A stretch of 64,000 nucleotides of DNA. It comes from Gracilibacillus oryzae (GTDB lineage Bacteria; Bacillota; Bacilli; Bacillales; Amphibacillaceae). Positions 8,280 to 19,690 of the stretch are shown piece after piece. The notes beneath the pieces are model-generated. The model was not told the origin of the DNA. It saw only the letters and a program-made list of their open reading frames with translations, and did not search any database. Numbering within the stretch: the first letter of the stretch is position 1; every line of letters begins with the position of its first letter. The translations under genes and the position numbers were made by a program. Location of the stretch: assembly GCF_009498735.1 (NCBI RefSeq), contig NZ_ML762432.1, positions 99,897-163,896 on the forward strand, given 5' to 3'.

Positions 8280-9182
8280 ATGAGCATCATTGTTAATCCT
8301 AAACAGGTCTATAGTTATACCAAAATGATGGAAGACATCTTATTATTAACGGAAGCATACCCTTTTCTGCATAAAGAAGTGATTGGACACTCTGTGGAAA
8401 AGCGAAAGATAGTGGCAGTTAAAATCGGAACAGGGAAAAAAAGCATCATGCTGAATGGAGCACATCATGCAAGAGAATGGCTGACAACTGCTTTATTAAT
8501 GGATATGCTCGAATATTATTGTCACCGTCATGAAAATGAGCAGGAGATTCGAGACATCTTTTCAAAAATCTCTCTTTGGTTTGTCCCAATGGTCAATCCA
8601 GATGGGGTAACGTTAGTTCAGGAAGGAGCAGATTCTTTTCCCCAGAAAGAAAGTTTAATGGAAATGAATCAAGGATCTTCGGATTTTAATGGTTGGAAGG
8701 CAAATATCCGAGGCGTTGACTTAAATCGTCAATATCCAATGGACTGGGATTCAATAGATGATAGAATTCAGAAACCTGCTTCAGCTATGTTTAAAGGTAG
8801 TCATCCTTTAACAGAGCCAGAGTCTATGTCTCTATATTTGTTTGCACTAGAGCATAAGTTTGATGCTGTAGCTTGTTATCACTCTTCAGGAGAAGAAATA
8901 TTCTGGCAGTACAAATTAACAGGAGATCTTTACCATTCTGCAAAAAAGATTGTTGAACAGCTGGCAGAATTGACAGGATATCAATTAATAGATCCTGGTC
9001 CTAATCCGAGCGGCGGCGGATTTACGGATTGGTTTATTATGGTACAGAAACGGCCAAGTTTTACGATTGAAATTGCACCATATGTTGGACCAGTTCCTGT
9101 ACCATTAGAGTATTATGATAAAATATGGCAGGAAAACAAAGAAGTAGGGATTACATTAGCGAAAGCATGCTTGCAAGGTTAA
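8280..9182 (+). CDS. M14-family zinc carboxypeptidase (YqgT/ENP1-like)
   Basis: Zinc peptidase of family M14, probably a gamma-D-glutamyl-L-diamino acid endopeptidase acting on peptidoglycan stem peptides. Zinc ligands are visible as H-x2-E (His63, Glu66 in GAHHAREW) and His200 (ACYHSSG); Glu263 (TIEIAPY) is the catalytic base. The substrate-carboxylate region is DLNRQYP (about 146-152). At 300 residues it is a bare catalytic domain without the LysM repeats of some homologues and without a signal peptide, so it may act on imported muropeptides or in the mother cell. aaggaggc precedes the ATG. Its 3' end overlaps the convergent glycosyltransferase gene by four bases. Confidence 0.87.
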   Translation: MSIIVNPKQVYSYTKMMEDILLLTEAYPFLHKEVIGHSVEKRKIVAVKIGTGKKSIMLNGAHHAREWLTTALLMDMLEYYCHRHENEQEIRDIFSKISLWFVPMVNPDGVTLVQEGADSFPQKESLMEMNQGSSDFNGWKANIRGVDLNRQYPMDWDSIDDRIQKPASAMFKGSHPLTEPESMSLYLFALEHKFDAVACYHSSGEEIFWQYKLTGDLYHSAKKIVEQLAELTGYQLIDPGPNPSGGGFTDWFIMVQKRPSFTIEIAPYVGPVPVPLEYYDKIWQENKEVGITLAKACLQG

Positions 9183-10324
9183 GCGTGCTTCGTTGTTTTT
9201 CTCTCTTCATTGATGACTTCCTGATATCCAGTAAGCAAATCCTCGAATTGATCTTCCCATCTTTGTTTTTGTGCATATCGAACAGCATTTTCTTCTAATT
9301 GTTGCCGCCAAATACTATTTTCTAAAATGGATGCAATCGCATTTATATAATCATCTTTTTTCCCTTGTCGACAAAGCATTCCGGTAAATCCTTCCTGGAT
9401 AATCGTTTTTACACCACCAGCATTTGCACCGGCAACGGGCGTTCCGCATGCGAGTGCTTCTAATACTACATTGCCAAATGTCTCGCTTTCGGACGGGAAG
9501 ACAAAAAGGTCACTTGAAGCTAAAAAAGGTGCAACTTCCTTTTGTGATAAAAACCCGGTAATAGTGACATTTGCTGTCTTATGCTCCTCCAGGTACTGTT
9601 TAGATGGGCCATCTCCAATGATACTCCAGTGAATTTGTCTGTTTAGCTGCTCTGGTAAGTTTTTGAACAAATAAGCAAGTGTTTCAATATTTTTTTCGGG
9701 AGCTAACCTTCCGACATAGCTTAATATATATTTTTGTTTTATATTATATTTTTTGCGGATTTCTGAATGATTATAATGAGGGTGGAAAACAGTTGTATCG
9801 ACACCGCGTTTCCAAATTTGGATATTGTGAAAGTCTCTTTTTTGCAATTGACTGAAAGTGTGGGCAGATGGTACAAAAATACGTGACATTGACTGATGAA
9901 ACCATTCCATATAACGCCAGAGTGGCCTGGATAATAAAGATAAATGATAATAATGCAAGTAATGATCAAAATCTGTGTGATAAGAACCAACTAATGGTAT
10001 ATTTAGCTTTTTTGCTAATTGTAATCCGCACAACCCAATCGAAAATGGTGTCGCCACATGAATAATATCTGGTTCAAACGATAATAATAAATTTTTAATT
10101 TCTGTTTTCTTTGGTAAAGAGATTCTGCATTCTTTATATAGAGGAAATGGGAAGCTCGATTGTGGATAAATCTGGTCCGTTGCTGATTCATTTCTCGTTT
10201 GCTTAGGGGATATAACGATATAATGGTGGTTGGAAGAATCCAAATATGTTGTGAGCCTGCCAAGAGTTTTTGCAACACCATTTACATCAGGAAGAAAAGT
10301 ATCTGTAAAGATCGCAATTTTCAT
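9179..10324 (-). CDS. Glycosyltransferase family 4 protein
   Basis: Retaining GT-B glycosyltransferase of 381 residues. The N-terminal acceptor domain begins MKIAIFTDTFLPDVNGVAKT (GT4 N-domain); the C-terminal nucleotide-sugar domain carries VGRLAPEKN and the E-x7-E motif SESETFGNVVLEALACGTPV. The start at 10324 is chosen over an upstream in-frame start because aaaggatg lies eight bases before it and family homology begins there. No membrane span is seen. Acceptor and sugar are unknown; related enzymes build glycolipids or wall polymers. It stands alone, convergent with the M14 gene, with 148 bases of nondescript sequence before zur. Confidence 0.87.
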   Translation of the reverse strand: MKIAIFTDTFLPDVNGVAKTLGRLTTYLDSSNHHYIVISPKQTRNESATDQIYPQSSFPFPLYKECRISLPKKTEIKNLLLSFEPDIIHVATPFSIGLCGLQLAKKLNIPLVGSYHTDFDHYLHYYHLSLLSRPLWRYMEWFHQSMSRIFVPSAHTFSQLQKRDFHNIQIWKRGVDTTVFHPHYNHSEIRKKYNIKQKYILSYVGRLAPEKNIETLAYLFKNLPEQLNRQIHWSIIGDGPSKQYLEEHKTANVTITGFLSQKEVAPFLASSDLFVFPSESETFGNVVLEALACGTPVAGANAGGVKTIIQEGFTGMLCRQGKKDDYINAIASILENSIWRQQLEENAVRYAQKQRWEDQFEDLLTGYQEVINEERKTTKHA

Positions 10325-10472
10325 TTTTGTCACATCCTTTCGAGTATAACCTTTCATACAAAGGATATGTCGAAAAAATGTAAAGAACAACTTATTTATG
10401 TAAAATGATTGTAAAAAGAAAAGGAAGGAAAATTCAAACACGCTGTTTCTGGTGATTGAATTTCCCTGCAGA

Positions 10473-10880
10473 TTATTGACAAGAAGGGCAAAATCCGTAA
10501 ATTTCAAACTTATGATCTTCTATCATAAATTGGTTTAGTTCCTGGCTGATTTGCTCCATCGGACAATGATGGATTTCTTTGGTCACACCACAACTTTTGC
10601 AGATAAAATGATGGTGATGATGATGATCACATTTTAAACGAAAGTGTTTTTCTCCATTTAATTCTGTAGATTCCAGTATTCCTAATTGGTCAAATAAATG
10701 TAAATTACGGTAAATCGTATCAAAACTGATTCCTGTATAATTTGGTTCCATGTTCTCCTGGAGGTCTTTCGCTGTTCGGTATCTGTTTTCCTTTACGAAA
10801 TAGCCAATCATATGCTCACGTTTTTCTGTATATTTATAACCTTTTTGTTTTAACAAGTTTAAAGCCTCTTGTACATTCAT
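10473..10880 (-). CDS. zur: Zinc uptake regulator, Fur family
   Basis: Fur-family DNA-binding repressor of 135 residues, called Zur from its operon. A winged helix occupies about 1-80 (DTIYRNLHLF recognition region). The histidine-rich stretch from His86 plus two CxxC pairs (Cys94/Cys97 and Cys131/Cys134) supply the regulatory and structural zinc sites. The ATG overlaps the end of znuB by four bases (ATGA), so the repressor is translated with the transporter. A Zur-box-like palindrome precedes znuC, implying autoregulation. Fur or PerR are the alternatives, but the genes it is fused to in the operon favour zinc. Confidence 0.87.
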   Translation of the reverse strand: MNVQEALNLLKQKGYKYTEKREHMIGYFVKENRYRTAKDLQENMEPNYTGISFDTIYRNLHLFDQLGILESTELNGEKHFRLKCDHHHHHHFICKSCGVTKEIHHCPMEQISQELNQFMIEDHKFEIYGFCPSCQ

Positions 10881-11749
10881 TCTATCACCTCGTTATTGGC
10901 TCGATGTTTTCTTTCTTTTAGGCGGTTGGTCACATTTTTACTGATAATCGTAAGAATCAATAAGATTATTAACAGCATAACGATCGTACCACCTGGAGGA
11001 ATTTCTAAGTAGTAACCACTAATTAACCCTAAAATCACAGCTGTTTCTCCATATATTATCGCATAAATTATCGTTTGTTTAAATCCTTTTGCAATACGAA
11101 TACTTGCAGCAACCGGTAATGTCATCAAAGAAGAAACTAATAAAACACCGACAATTCGTATTGATGCTGCAATAACCAATGCTTTCAGTAAAATAAAAAT
11201 AAAATGAATAGCTTTCCCGTGAATCCCTGTCACATTTGCATGTTCTTCATCAAATGAAAGTAAAAATAATTCCTTATAAAATAAGAAAATCACGACACAT
11301 ACAATAACAGCTATTATAATAATACTGTACAGGTCCTGCCTGCTTACAGCAGAAACCGAACCGAATAGATAATTATACAAATCAGTATTAAAGCCATTGG
11401 CAAGTGAAATAAAAATGACGCTTAAACCGACACCGGCTGATAAGATAATAGGGATGGAGAGTTCCTGAAAAGCTTTATACACACTTCTAAGCCGCTCAAT
11501 CAGTACTGAACCAATTACAGAGAAGCCTACACCTGAATAGAATGGGGTAAAGAATGGCGATCCGGTTTTCTTCTCCATTAACAGCCCGAATGCAATTCCG
11601 GCCAAAGTAACGTGTGACAGGGCGTCAGCAAGTAATGACAACCTTCTCACTACAACGAATGTGCCTAATAATGGTGCAATAATACCAATAATAATGCCCG
11701 TAAAAAATGTATTTCGTAAAAATTCATACTCTAAAAAATTCGCTAACAT
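10877..11749 (-). CDS. znuB: Zinc ABC transporter permease
   Basis: Membrane subunit of the zinc/manganese-type ABC-3 importers, 290 residues with about eight hydrophobic spans. The N-terminal segment VVVRRLSLLADALSHVTLAGIA is the signature of this family. It follows znuC by 15 bases and overlaps zur by four, so the three genes form one transcript. Zinc, rather than manganese, is inferred from zur and the Zur-box. The solute-binding lipoprotein (ZnuA/AdcA type) is not in the operon and must be encoded elsewhere, as in some other Firmicutes. Confidence 0.9.
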   Translation of the reverse strand: MLANFLEYEFLRNTFFTGIIIGIIAPLLGTFVVVRRLSLLADALSHVTLAGIAFGLLMEKKTGSPFFTPFYSGVGFSVIGSVLIERLRSVYKAFQELSIPIILSAGVGLSVIFISLANGFNTDLYNYLFGSVSAVSRQDLYSIIIIAVIVCVVIFLFYKELFLLSFDEEHANVTGIHGKAIHFIFILLKALVIAASIRIVGVLLVSSLMTLPVAASIRIAKGFKQTIIYAIIYGETAVILGLISGYYLEIPPGGTIVMLLIILLILTIISKNVTNRLKERKHRANNEVIE

Positions 11750-11764
11750 GAAGCTTCCTCCGTC

Positions 11765-12517
11765 TTAATGTTGATGTGTTACTAGATTTAACGGGTGACC
11801 GTAATAATCTGATAATTGTTCTTTTGATAATGATTGAAACGAACTGGGTTTTCCATGAAAATGCAATGTTTTATTCAAACATACAATTTGATTTGCATGC
11901 TGAGTCATTGTTCCGATATCATGGGTAACAAGTAGTAAAGTAATATTCTGCTTATTTAATTCATGCAATAAATCAAAAAACTTCTCAACATTTTCAGCGT
12001 CAACTCCAACAGTCGGTTCATCTAGAATAATTAATTCCGGTTCACTGACAAGGGCTCTTGCAATGAAGATTCTTTGTTGCTGTCCTCCTGAGAGATTACC
12101 GATATTCTCATGGGTATATTCTGCCATTCCAACTTGTTCAATAGCCTGTTTTATTTTCCGTTTATCTTCTTTTGATAAACGCTTAAAATAGCCGAGTTTT
12201 GCTGTTAGTCCCATAGCAACAACTTCAGCTACTGTGGCAGGAAAGCCTCGGTTGAAACTGTTCGCTTTTTGAGAGACATAGCCAATCTTACTTTTCTGCT
12301 TATATTTTTGAACAGGGGTATCAAAAATCGTTATTTCTCCAGCTGTAGGTTTCTCCAGTCCAAGAATCAGTTTAATTAGTGTTGTTTTGCCTCCGCCATT
12401 TGGACCGACCAAGCCGGTAAAATCACCTTGCTTGATTTGAAAGTTTATATTCGACAGCGCCTGACGGCTTCCATAATGGAAACTTACATTTTTCATATTA
12501 ACAATGGTATTACCCAT
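11765..12517 (-). CDS. znuC: Zinc ABC transporter ATP-binding protein
   Basis: ATPase that powers the zinc importer, 250 residues. Walker A GPNGGGKTT is near residue 37, the Q-loop VSQKA near 83, the signature LSGGQQQR near 143 and Walker B LIILDEP near 165, with the switch histidine in VTHD. The C-terminal DYYGHPLNLVTHQH is histidine-bearing. taggaga precedes the ATG. First gene of znuC-znuB-zur on the minus strand; expression is probably repressed by zinc-loaded Zur at the palindrome 50 bases upstream. Confidence 0.92.
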   Translation of the reverse strand: MGNTIVNMKNVSFHYGSRQALSNINFQIKQGDFTGLVGPNGGGKTTLIKLILGLEKPTAGEITIFDTPVQKYKQKSKIGYVSQKANSFNRGFPATVAEVVAMGLTAKLGYFKRLSKEDKRKIKQAIEQVGMAEYTHENIGNLSGGQQQRIFIARALVSEPELIILDEPTVGVDAENVEKFFDLLHELNKQNITLLLVTHDIGTMTQHANQIVCLNKTLHFHGKPSSFQSLSKEQLSDYYGHPLNLVTHQH

Positions 12518-12566
12518 AATTTATTCTCCTAACTTGTACAACTTCCACATAGTTCTAAGTCAATTA

Positions 12567-12584
12567 TATCGTAATCATTCCGTT
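12567..12584 (-). promoter_or_regulatory. Zur-box-like operator upstream of znuC
   Basis: atcgtaatcattccg at 12568-12582 is close to the Bacillus Zur operator (TCGTAATNATTACGA), differing at one or two positions. Its position about 50 bases upstream of znuC suits repression of the znuC-znuB-zur transcript. Assigned by motif and context. Confidence 0.65.
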
Positions 12585-12617
12585 TTGTAAATCAATTGAA
12601 TTAATTCATCAAAATAT

Positions 12618-12646
12618 AAAAAAACTTGGCAGTTGGCCAAGTTTTA
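12618..12646 (-). terminator. Terminator of the CotF-like operon
   Basis: The arms aaacttggc and gccaagttt enclose a short loop; read on the minus strand the second arm runs into a T-rich tract. It overlaps the last codons of the 108-residue coat gene. Confidence 0.8.
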
Positions 12647-12970
12647 ATGAAGGGGAAGCTGTTGTTTATCTTGCTGGAATTGCTGATAACTTTGTTGGCA
12701 TTTCTGCATATCAGCCTGCTCAAGACTGTACCAGCCATTTTTGAACATAAGATTATATAGTTCTCTCTGGCAGTTCTGTGTTTCTTCAAACACATTTAAT
12801 AGATCCTGATATAAAACCTGATTACTTGCTTCATTTAAAGCGGTACTATATGCCTGAGTTAAGTATTTTTCTGTAGCTAAAATATCTGTAGCAAAATCGC
12901 GATCATTCATAGCCTGTGTCTTCTGTATGGTAGTTTCCGGGTTTTGGACTTTTTTATTCATTTGCTGCAC
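12644..12970 (-). CDS. Spore coat protein, CotF family (longer paralogue)
   Basis: Helical coat-associated protein of 108 residues of the CotF/YhcQ family (PF07875 type), recognised by NDRDFATDILATEKYLTQAY at about 22-41 and the Gln/Tyr-rich helical C-terminus. The start is a GTG at 12970 set by aaggagg eight bases upstream; an ATG three codons later is farther from that site. It is the second gene of a two-gene minus-strand unit, 13 bases after the shorter paralogue. Expected in sporulating mother cells and in the spore coat. Exact layer is unknown. Confidence 0.75.
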   Translation of the reverse strand: MQQMNKKVQNPETTIQKTQAMNDRDFATDILATEKYLTQAYSTALNEASNQVLYQDLLNVFEETQNCQRELYNLMFKNGWYSLEQADMQKCQQSYQQFQQDKQQLPLH

Positions 12971-12983
12971 GTTTACTTCCTCC

Positions 12984-13238
12984 TTACATCATTTTCTGTT
13001 TTTGATCATTTAAGTGTTCGAGGATAAGCTGGTAATGTCTTTCATGCATCTGACAAGCTCCTTCAATTGCTTGGCGAACTTCAGGGATGGTACAGTTCTG
13101 AGCAAAGAAATGTGCTTTTTTAGCTGCATTTAAGTTCCAGGACAGCATATCTGTTAAATAGAGATGATCTTTTGTTGTAATCATTTTTGGCGGCTGTGTC
13201 ATCAACTGTGAACCCATTGGTTGTTCTTGCTGCTGCAT
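12984..13238 (-). CDS. Spore coat protein, CotF-like (shorter paralogue)
   Basis: An 84-residue protein with the same family core: ITTKDHLYLTDMLSWNLNAAK (about 20-40), then a helix with QMHERHYQLILEHL. It begins with a Gln-rich leader. The CotF family commonly occurs as adjacent short paralogues, and the two genes here look like an old tandem duplication. aaggaggaag precedes the ATG. It leads the two-gene unit. No sporulation promoter was clear enough to list. Confidence 0.72.
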   Translation of the reverse strand: MQQQEQPMGSQLMTQPPKMITTKDHLYLTDMLSWNLNAAKKAHFFAQNCTIPEVRQAIEGACQMHERHYQLILEHLNDQKQKMM

Positions 13239-13381
13239 ACGACTTCCTCCTTAAATATCAGTTCGACCATATTTTGTTCTAAAGAAACAAAACTATACTA
13301 GAGGTGGTTTTCTTATTGCTTGCTTATTTGAGAATTCTTTAGGTAAAATAATGGAAACAAGCATGATGGAGGAAAGAAATT

Positions 13382-13738
13382 ATGGCAGTTCAATTTTATT
13401 GGTACCCTAAATGCAGTACATGCAGGAAAGCGAAAAAATGGCTTGATGAGAATAACATTACTTATGAAGCGATCGATATTGTAGAAAGCCCGCCATCAAA
13501 AGAACAAATGGCTGTTATTATTGAAAAAAGTGATCATCCGATCAATAAGTTTTTCAATACAAGTGGAAAAAAATATCGGGAATTGGGCTTGAAGGACAAG
13601 CTTACAGATGCATCTGAAGAGGATAAGTTAGATTATTTAGCTTCTGATGGTATGTTAATAAAACGTCCGCTAGTAGTTGGCGAGAACCAGGCTACCATAG
13701 GGTTTAAGGAGGAAATATTTGACCAGACCTGGAAATAA
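13382..13738 (+). CDS. ArsC/Spx-family protein (YusI-like)
   Basis: Thioredoxin-fold protein of the ArsC/Spx/MgsR family, 118 residues. The N-terminal CxxC (Cys11-Ser-Thr-Cys14) follows the first strand and the C-terminal half carries IKRPLVV and GFKEE as in ArsC-like reductases. It lies directly ahead of gcvH, as yusI does in Bacillus subtilis, which argues for the YusI branch rather than Spx itself. Real arsenate reduction is doubtful; function in that branch is not established. gatggaggaaag precedes the ATG. A MITE-like repeat now separates it from gcvH. Confidence 0.82.
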   Translation: MAVQFYWYPKCSTCRKAKKWLDENNITYEAIDIVESPPSKEQMAVIIEKSDHPINKFFNTSGKKYRELGLKDKLTDASEEDKLDYLASDGMLIKRPLVVGENQATIGFKEEIFDQTWK

Positions 13739-13760
13739 CCTTTATATTAAAATAGAAGTG

Positions 13761-13912
13761 AGTGTTCAGAAAGTCGGCAAATAAGAAGCAAGAAGGTAGA
13801 GGCGGTGCAGTGAGGAGCATCGGAACGTATGGTTTGAATACGTGAGAAGCGGATTCACAAACCAACGAAGAGATGCGCCGCTTATCATTTGTTGACTTTT
13901 TGAACATCCTCT
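13761..13912 (+). mobile_element. MITE-like repeat R1, copy A
   Basis: About 150 bp with no coding potential, starting gtgttcagaaagtcggcaaa and ending ttgttgactttttgaacatc. The ends are imperfect inverted repeats (tgttcaaaa-gtc-gcaaat against its complement). It is flanked by tagaagtg and tagaagta, which looks like a target-site duplication. It ends 26 bases before the gcvH start. Other copies: 25684, 53032, 53190 and a remnant at 59412. Confidence 0.75.
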
Positions 13913-13938
13913 AGAAGTATAAATTGGAGGTATTAGTT

Positions 13939-14322
13939 GTGAATTTAACAAAAGATCTATTATTTTCCGAAGAACATGAATGGGTAAAAAAAGAGGACGG
14001 AAAGCTAAGGATCGGTATAACGGACCATGCTCAATCTGAACTGGGGGACATTGTATTTATCGAATTACCAGAACCAGGTGATACAATAGAAGCAAATGAA
14101 CCATTTGGAAGTGCAGAATCTGTTAAAACAGTATCGGAATTATACGCTCCTGTCAGCGGGAAAGTTGTCGAAGTTAATGGAGAGTTAGATGATAGTCCTG
14201 AACTTGTAAATGAATCACCATATGAGAAAGCATGGTTGGTTGTTGTTGAACCGAATGATGAATCAGAGCTGGATAAATTAATGTCTGCTGAAGATTATAA
14301 GAACATGATTAATGAAGAATAA
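13939..14322 (+). CDS. gcvH: Glycine cleavage system H protein
   Basis: Lipoyl carrier of 127 residues that shuttles the aminomethyl intermediate between the P, T and L proteins; in Firmicutes it is also the hub for lipoyl relay to other complexes. The lipoyl site is Lys63 in [17 protein letters not shown]. The start is GTG at 13939, seven bases after ggaggt; an in-frame ATG at 13924 precedes that site. No gcvT or gcvP is here, as in Bacillus subtilis where gcvH stands apart. A repeat element inserted right upstream may provide or alter its promoter. Confidence 0.95.
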   Translation: MNLTKDLLFSEEHEWVKKEDGKLRIGITDHAQSELGDIVFIELPEPGDTIEANEPFGSAESVKTVSELYAPVSGKVVEVNGELDDSPELVNESPYEKAWLVVVEPNDESELDKLMSAEDYKNMINEE

Positions 14323-14327
14323 TAAAT

Positions 14328-14364
14328 TTTAGCATTCGCAACTAATTCAGCGGATGCTAAATTT
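14328..14364 (+). terminator. Hairpin after gcvH
   Basis: tttagcattcgc and gcggatgctaaa pair around a 10-base loop just past the gcvH stop. The trailing T-run is short, so termination strength is uncertain. Confidence 0.55.
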
Positions 14365-14464
14365 GTATAGTGTATATTAATTAGTCATAACTACACTAAT
14401 TTGTTCCATACAATAAACTAAGCTGTTGTTAAATAGCATGTAGTCTGACGAAGTAGGTGAGCCA

Positions 14465-14815
14465 ATGCTGAATTTAGATACAAAGGTAATTATTGTAGAG
14501 GGCCGCTCCGATAAAGAAAAAGTAAAAAAACTAGTAAATGATCATGTGGAAATTGTTTGTACAAATGGAACGTTAGGTGTTGAACGACTTGAATACTTAA
14601 TTGAAACCTATGATATGGATCACCGAGATGTATATATTTTAGTGGATGAGGATAATGCAGGAAAAAAATTAAGAAAACAGTTGTCAAAAGAACTGCCACA
14701 CGCCACACACATCCATATAGATAAAGCATTTAGAGAAGTTGCAGCAACTCCGGAAGCTGAATTAGCTGTTGCTTTGGTTTCTTCTCGTATCATGATTAAT
14801 CCGGATTATTTATAA
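14465..14815 (+). CDS. TOPRIM-domain protein (YusF-like)
   Basis: Small stand-alone TOPRIM protein of 116 residues, related to primase/RNase M5-type domains. The conserved glutamate is Glu12 (IIVEGRSDK) and the metal-binding pair is Asp60 and Asp62 (LVDEDNAGKK). It lies between gcvH and a thioredoxin-like gene, the same order as gcvH-yusF/G-yusE in Bacillus subtilis. A nucleic-acid cleavage or RNA-processing role is inferred from the domain; no function is known to me for this branch. aagtaggtga precedes the ATG. Confidence 0.82.
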   Translation: MLNLDTKVIIVEGRSDKEKVKKLVNDHVEIVCTNGTLGVERLEYLIETYDMDHRDVYILVDEDNAGKKLRKQLSKELPHATHIHIDKAFREVAATPEAELAVALVSSRIMINPDYL

Positions 14816-14826
14816 AGGTGATGTTA

Positions 14827-15150
14827 ATGGAAGAATTAAAAGAGAAAACATGGAATATTCTTAATGGGGAAAAAGCAATTATTTTTATATACACACCATT
14901 CTGTGCTACCTGTCAGTTGGCAGAAAAAATGATTCATATTATCGAACAGGAAAACCAGTCGAGAGTCATTTATCAAATGAATGCTTCTTTTTATCCTGAC
15001 TTTATGGCTGATAATAAGATTGAAAGTGTCCCAGCCCTGGTTTTCTGGGATGGTGCTAGGGTACAGGACAAGATATACGCAATGGAATCAGTAACAAAAC
15101 TTTTCAACATAATTGGTGAATGGGAGCAAAAATGGAGTATTTCTCAATAA
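14827..15150 (+). CDS. Thioredoxin-like protein (YusE-like)
   Basis: Cytoplasmic thioredoxin-fold protein of 107 residues with the active-site pair Cys-Ala-Thr-Cys at about residues 26-29 (TPFCATCQLAEKM) and a cis-proline at VPALVFW. The atypical ATC spacer and neighbours fit YusE. The ATG at 14827 is seven bases after aaaggtg, which overlaps the stop of the TOPRIM gene, so the two genes are translationally coupled. A disulfide-reducing role is inferred; the partner is unknown. Confidence 0.82.
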   Translation: MEELKEKTWNILNGEKAIIFIYTPFCATCQLAEKMIHIIEQENQSRVIYQMNASFYPDFMADNKIESVPALVFWDGARVQDKIYAMESVTKLFNIIGEWEQKWSISQ

Positions 15151-15306
15151 AATAAAGTATTATGCATTAAATTTAATTAATTCAGAGGTGAATGAATCAA
15201 ACTGATTTCAGTCAGAGATATTGCAGTCATACAGAACGACAGTCCGTTTTGTTGAATTGCCAGAGAATGTTACAATATGATTGTAAATAACCGAAAGGAT
15301 TGATTC

Positions 15307-15501
15307 ATTATTAATGACCATAAGCTTGATCTGAATTACACAACAGAGATGGAAAAAGCGATGCATCAAATGCATGGAGTTGGATATGCAGAATACAGTC
15401 GCAATCTTAAAAAAAGGTTAAGTGTGGAAAAAGAAAGAGAAAAAAGTTATGAGAAAAGCCAAAGAGTGATACAGGATGTCGAAAGATTAGTTCATAGATA
15501 A
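15307..15501 (+). CDS. Small hypothetical protein, possible ATT start
   Basis: Open frame of about 64 codons, rich in Lys, Glu and Arg, predicted as one long helix (AEYSRNLKKRLSVEKEREK). The first in-frame ATG is at 15349 and has no ribosome site, giving 50 residues. By contrast gaaagga at 15293-15299 lies seven bases ahead of two in-frame ATT codons at 15307 and 15310, preceded by an in-frame stop. A proper terminator follows at 15508, which favours a real short gene. I do not recognise the family. A truncated or frameshifted relic is the alternative. Confidence 0.4.
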   Translation: MINDHKLDLNYTTEMEKAMHQMHGVGYAEYSRNLKKRLSVEKEREKSYEKSQRVIQDVERLVHR

Positions 15502-15507
15502 TATAGC

Positions 15508-15551
15508 AAAAACAACAGTTACACGATATAAGTGAAGCTGTTGTTTTTTTA
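15508..15551 (+). terminator. Terminator after the small ORF
   Basis: aaaaacaacag and ctgttgttttt pair, with an inner cac/gtg, followed by more T. The 300 bases from here to the suf promoter show no further gene. Confidence 0.75.
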
Positions 15552-15748
15552 TTTTCAACTAACTAAATAGTAACTTTATGAACGATTTAACCAATTATGC
15601 TTTTATGCTGTTCCGTCGTAGGTTAGTTGTGACTAACGTTAAACTACACTATTATAACAGCAATTTCCTGTGTGTCAGGTTAGAATCTTATTTGAAGCGT
15701 TGATTCTGTGTTTGTAAAGTTGTCTTAATCGATAATATAGTCCAAGTT

Positions 15749-15758
15749 GTGGTATAAT
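15749..15758 (+). promoter_or_regulatory. Extended -10 promoter of the suf operon
   Basis: TGgTATAAT at 15750-15758 is a good extended -10 element; no well-spaced -35 box is evident. It lies about 135 bases before the sufC start. Other AT-rich -10-like sequences downstream mean the true start site is open. Confidence 0.45.
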
Positions 15759-15894
15759 ATCTTTCGTGGATATCAGTCGAATATGGTTGATTATAGATTC
15801 GAAATAGTATAAGATTATAATGAGAATAAAGTGAGAATGAATGTAATTCCACTTGTAATTAAGATAATATAAAATGTTTTGGAGGTATGTTTTT

Positions 15895-16680
15895 ATGGCA
15901 GGTTCAACTTTAGAGATTAAAGATCTTCATGTTGAGATTGAAGGTCAGGAAATATTAAAAGGTGTAAATTTAACAATTAAGGGTGGAGAATTCCACGCTG
16001 TAATGGGACCAAATGGTACTGGTAAATCAACCCTGGCATCTGCAATTATGGGTCATCCGAAATATGAAGTAACAAAAGGACAGATCCTTTTAGACGGTGA
16101 AGATGTATTAGAGATGGAAGTTGATGAACGTGCACAGGCAGGTCTATTTCTTGCAATGCAATATCCAAGTGAAATCAGCGGTGTGACAACATCAGATTTC
16201 TTACGTTCTTCTGTTAACGCACATCGTGAAGAGGGTGACGAAATTTCTTTAATGAAGTTCATTAAAGAGATGGACGGTGCAATGGATTATCTTGAAATGG
16301 ATAAAAATATGGCACAACGTTACTTGAACGAAGGTTTCTCTGGTGGAGAGAAAAAACGTAACGAAATTCTGCAATTAATGATGATTCAGCCAGCAATTGC
16401 AATTTTAGATGAAATTGATTCTGGTCTGGATATCGATGCATTAAAAGTAGTATCAAAAGGTATCAACAAAATGCGCAGTGAGGAGTTCGGCTGTCTGATT
16501 ATCACTCACTATCAACGTTTACTTGATTATATAACTCCAGATCATGTGCATATTATGATGCAAGGCCGTGTGGTTAAGTCAGGTGGACCGGAATTAGCTC
16601 AACGACTTGAGGCAGAAGGTTATGAGTGGATTAAAGAAGAATTAGGTATTGAAGACGAAACTGTAGGACAAAACGCATAA
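15895..16680 (+). CDS. sufC: Fe-S cluster assembly ATPase SufC
   Basis: ABC-type ATPase of the SufBCD scaffold complex that builds Fe-S clusters in the cytoplasm; 261 residues. Walker A GPNGTGKST is near 40, the signature FSGGEKKRNE near 145, Walker B AILDEIDSGLD near 167 and the H-loop ITHYQR near 203. The ATG at 15895 is set by ggaggt eight bases upstream; an earlier in-frame ATG at 15874 lies before it. First gene of sufC-sufD-sufS-sufU-sufB, the canonical Firmicutes order. Codon use and spacing are uniform through the operon. Confidence 0.97.
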   Translation: MAGSTLEIKDLHVEIEGQEILKGVNLTIKGGEFHAVMGPNGTGKSTLASAIMGHPKYEVTKGQILLDGEDVLEMEVDERAQAGLFLAMQYPSEISGVTTSDFLRSSVNAHREEGDEISLMKFIKEMDGAMDYLEMDKNMAQRYLNEGFSGGEKKRNEILQLMMIQPAIAILDEIDSGLDIDALKVVSKGINKMRSEEFGCLIITHYQRLLDYITPDHVHIMMQGRVVKSGGPELAQRLEAEGYEWIKEELGIEDETVGQNA

Positions 16681-16697
16681 AGGTTAGGAGGTATCGT

Positions 16698-19661
<2,964 letters not shown>

Positions 19662-19690
19662 AGAAAAAATCCAAAACAGGAGGTAATAAC

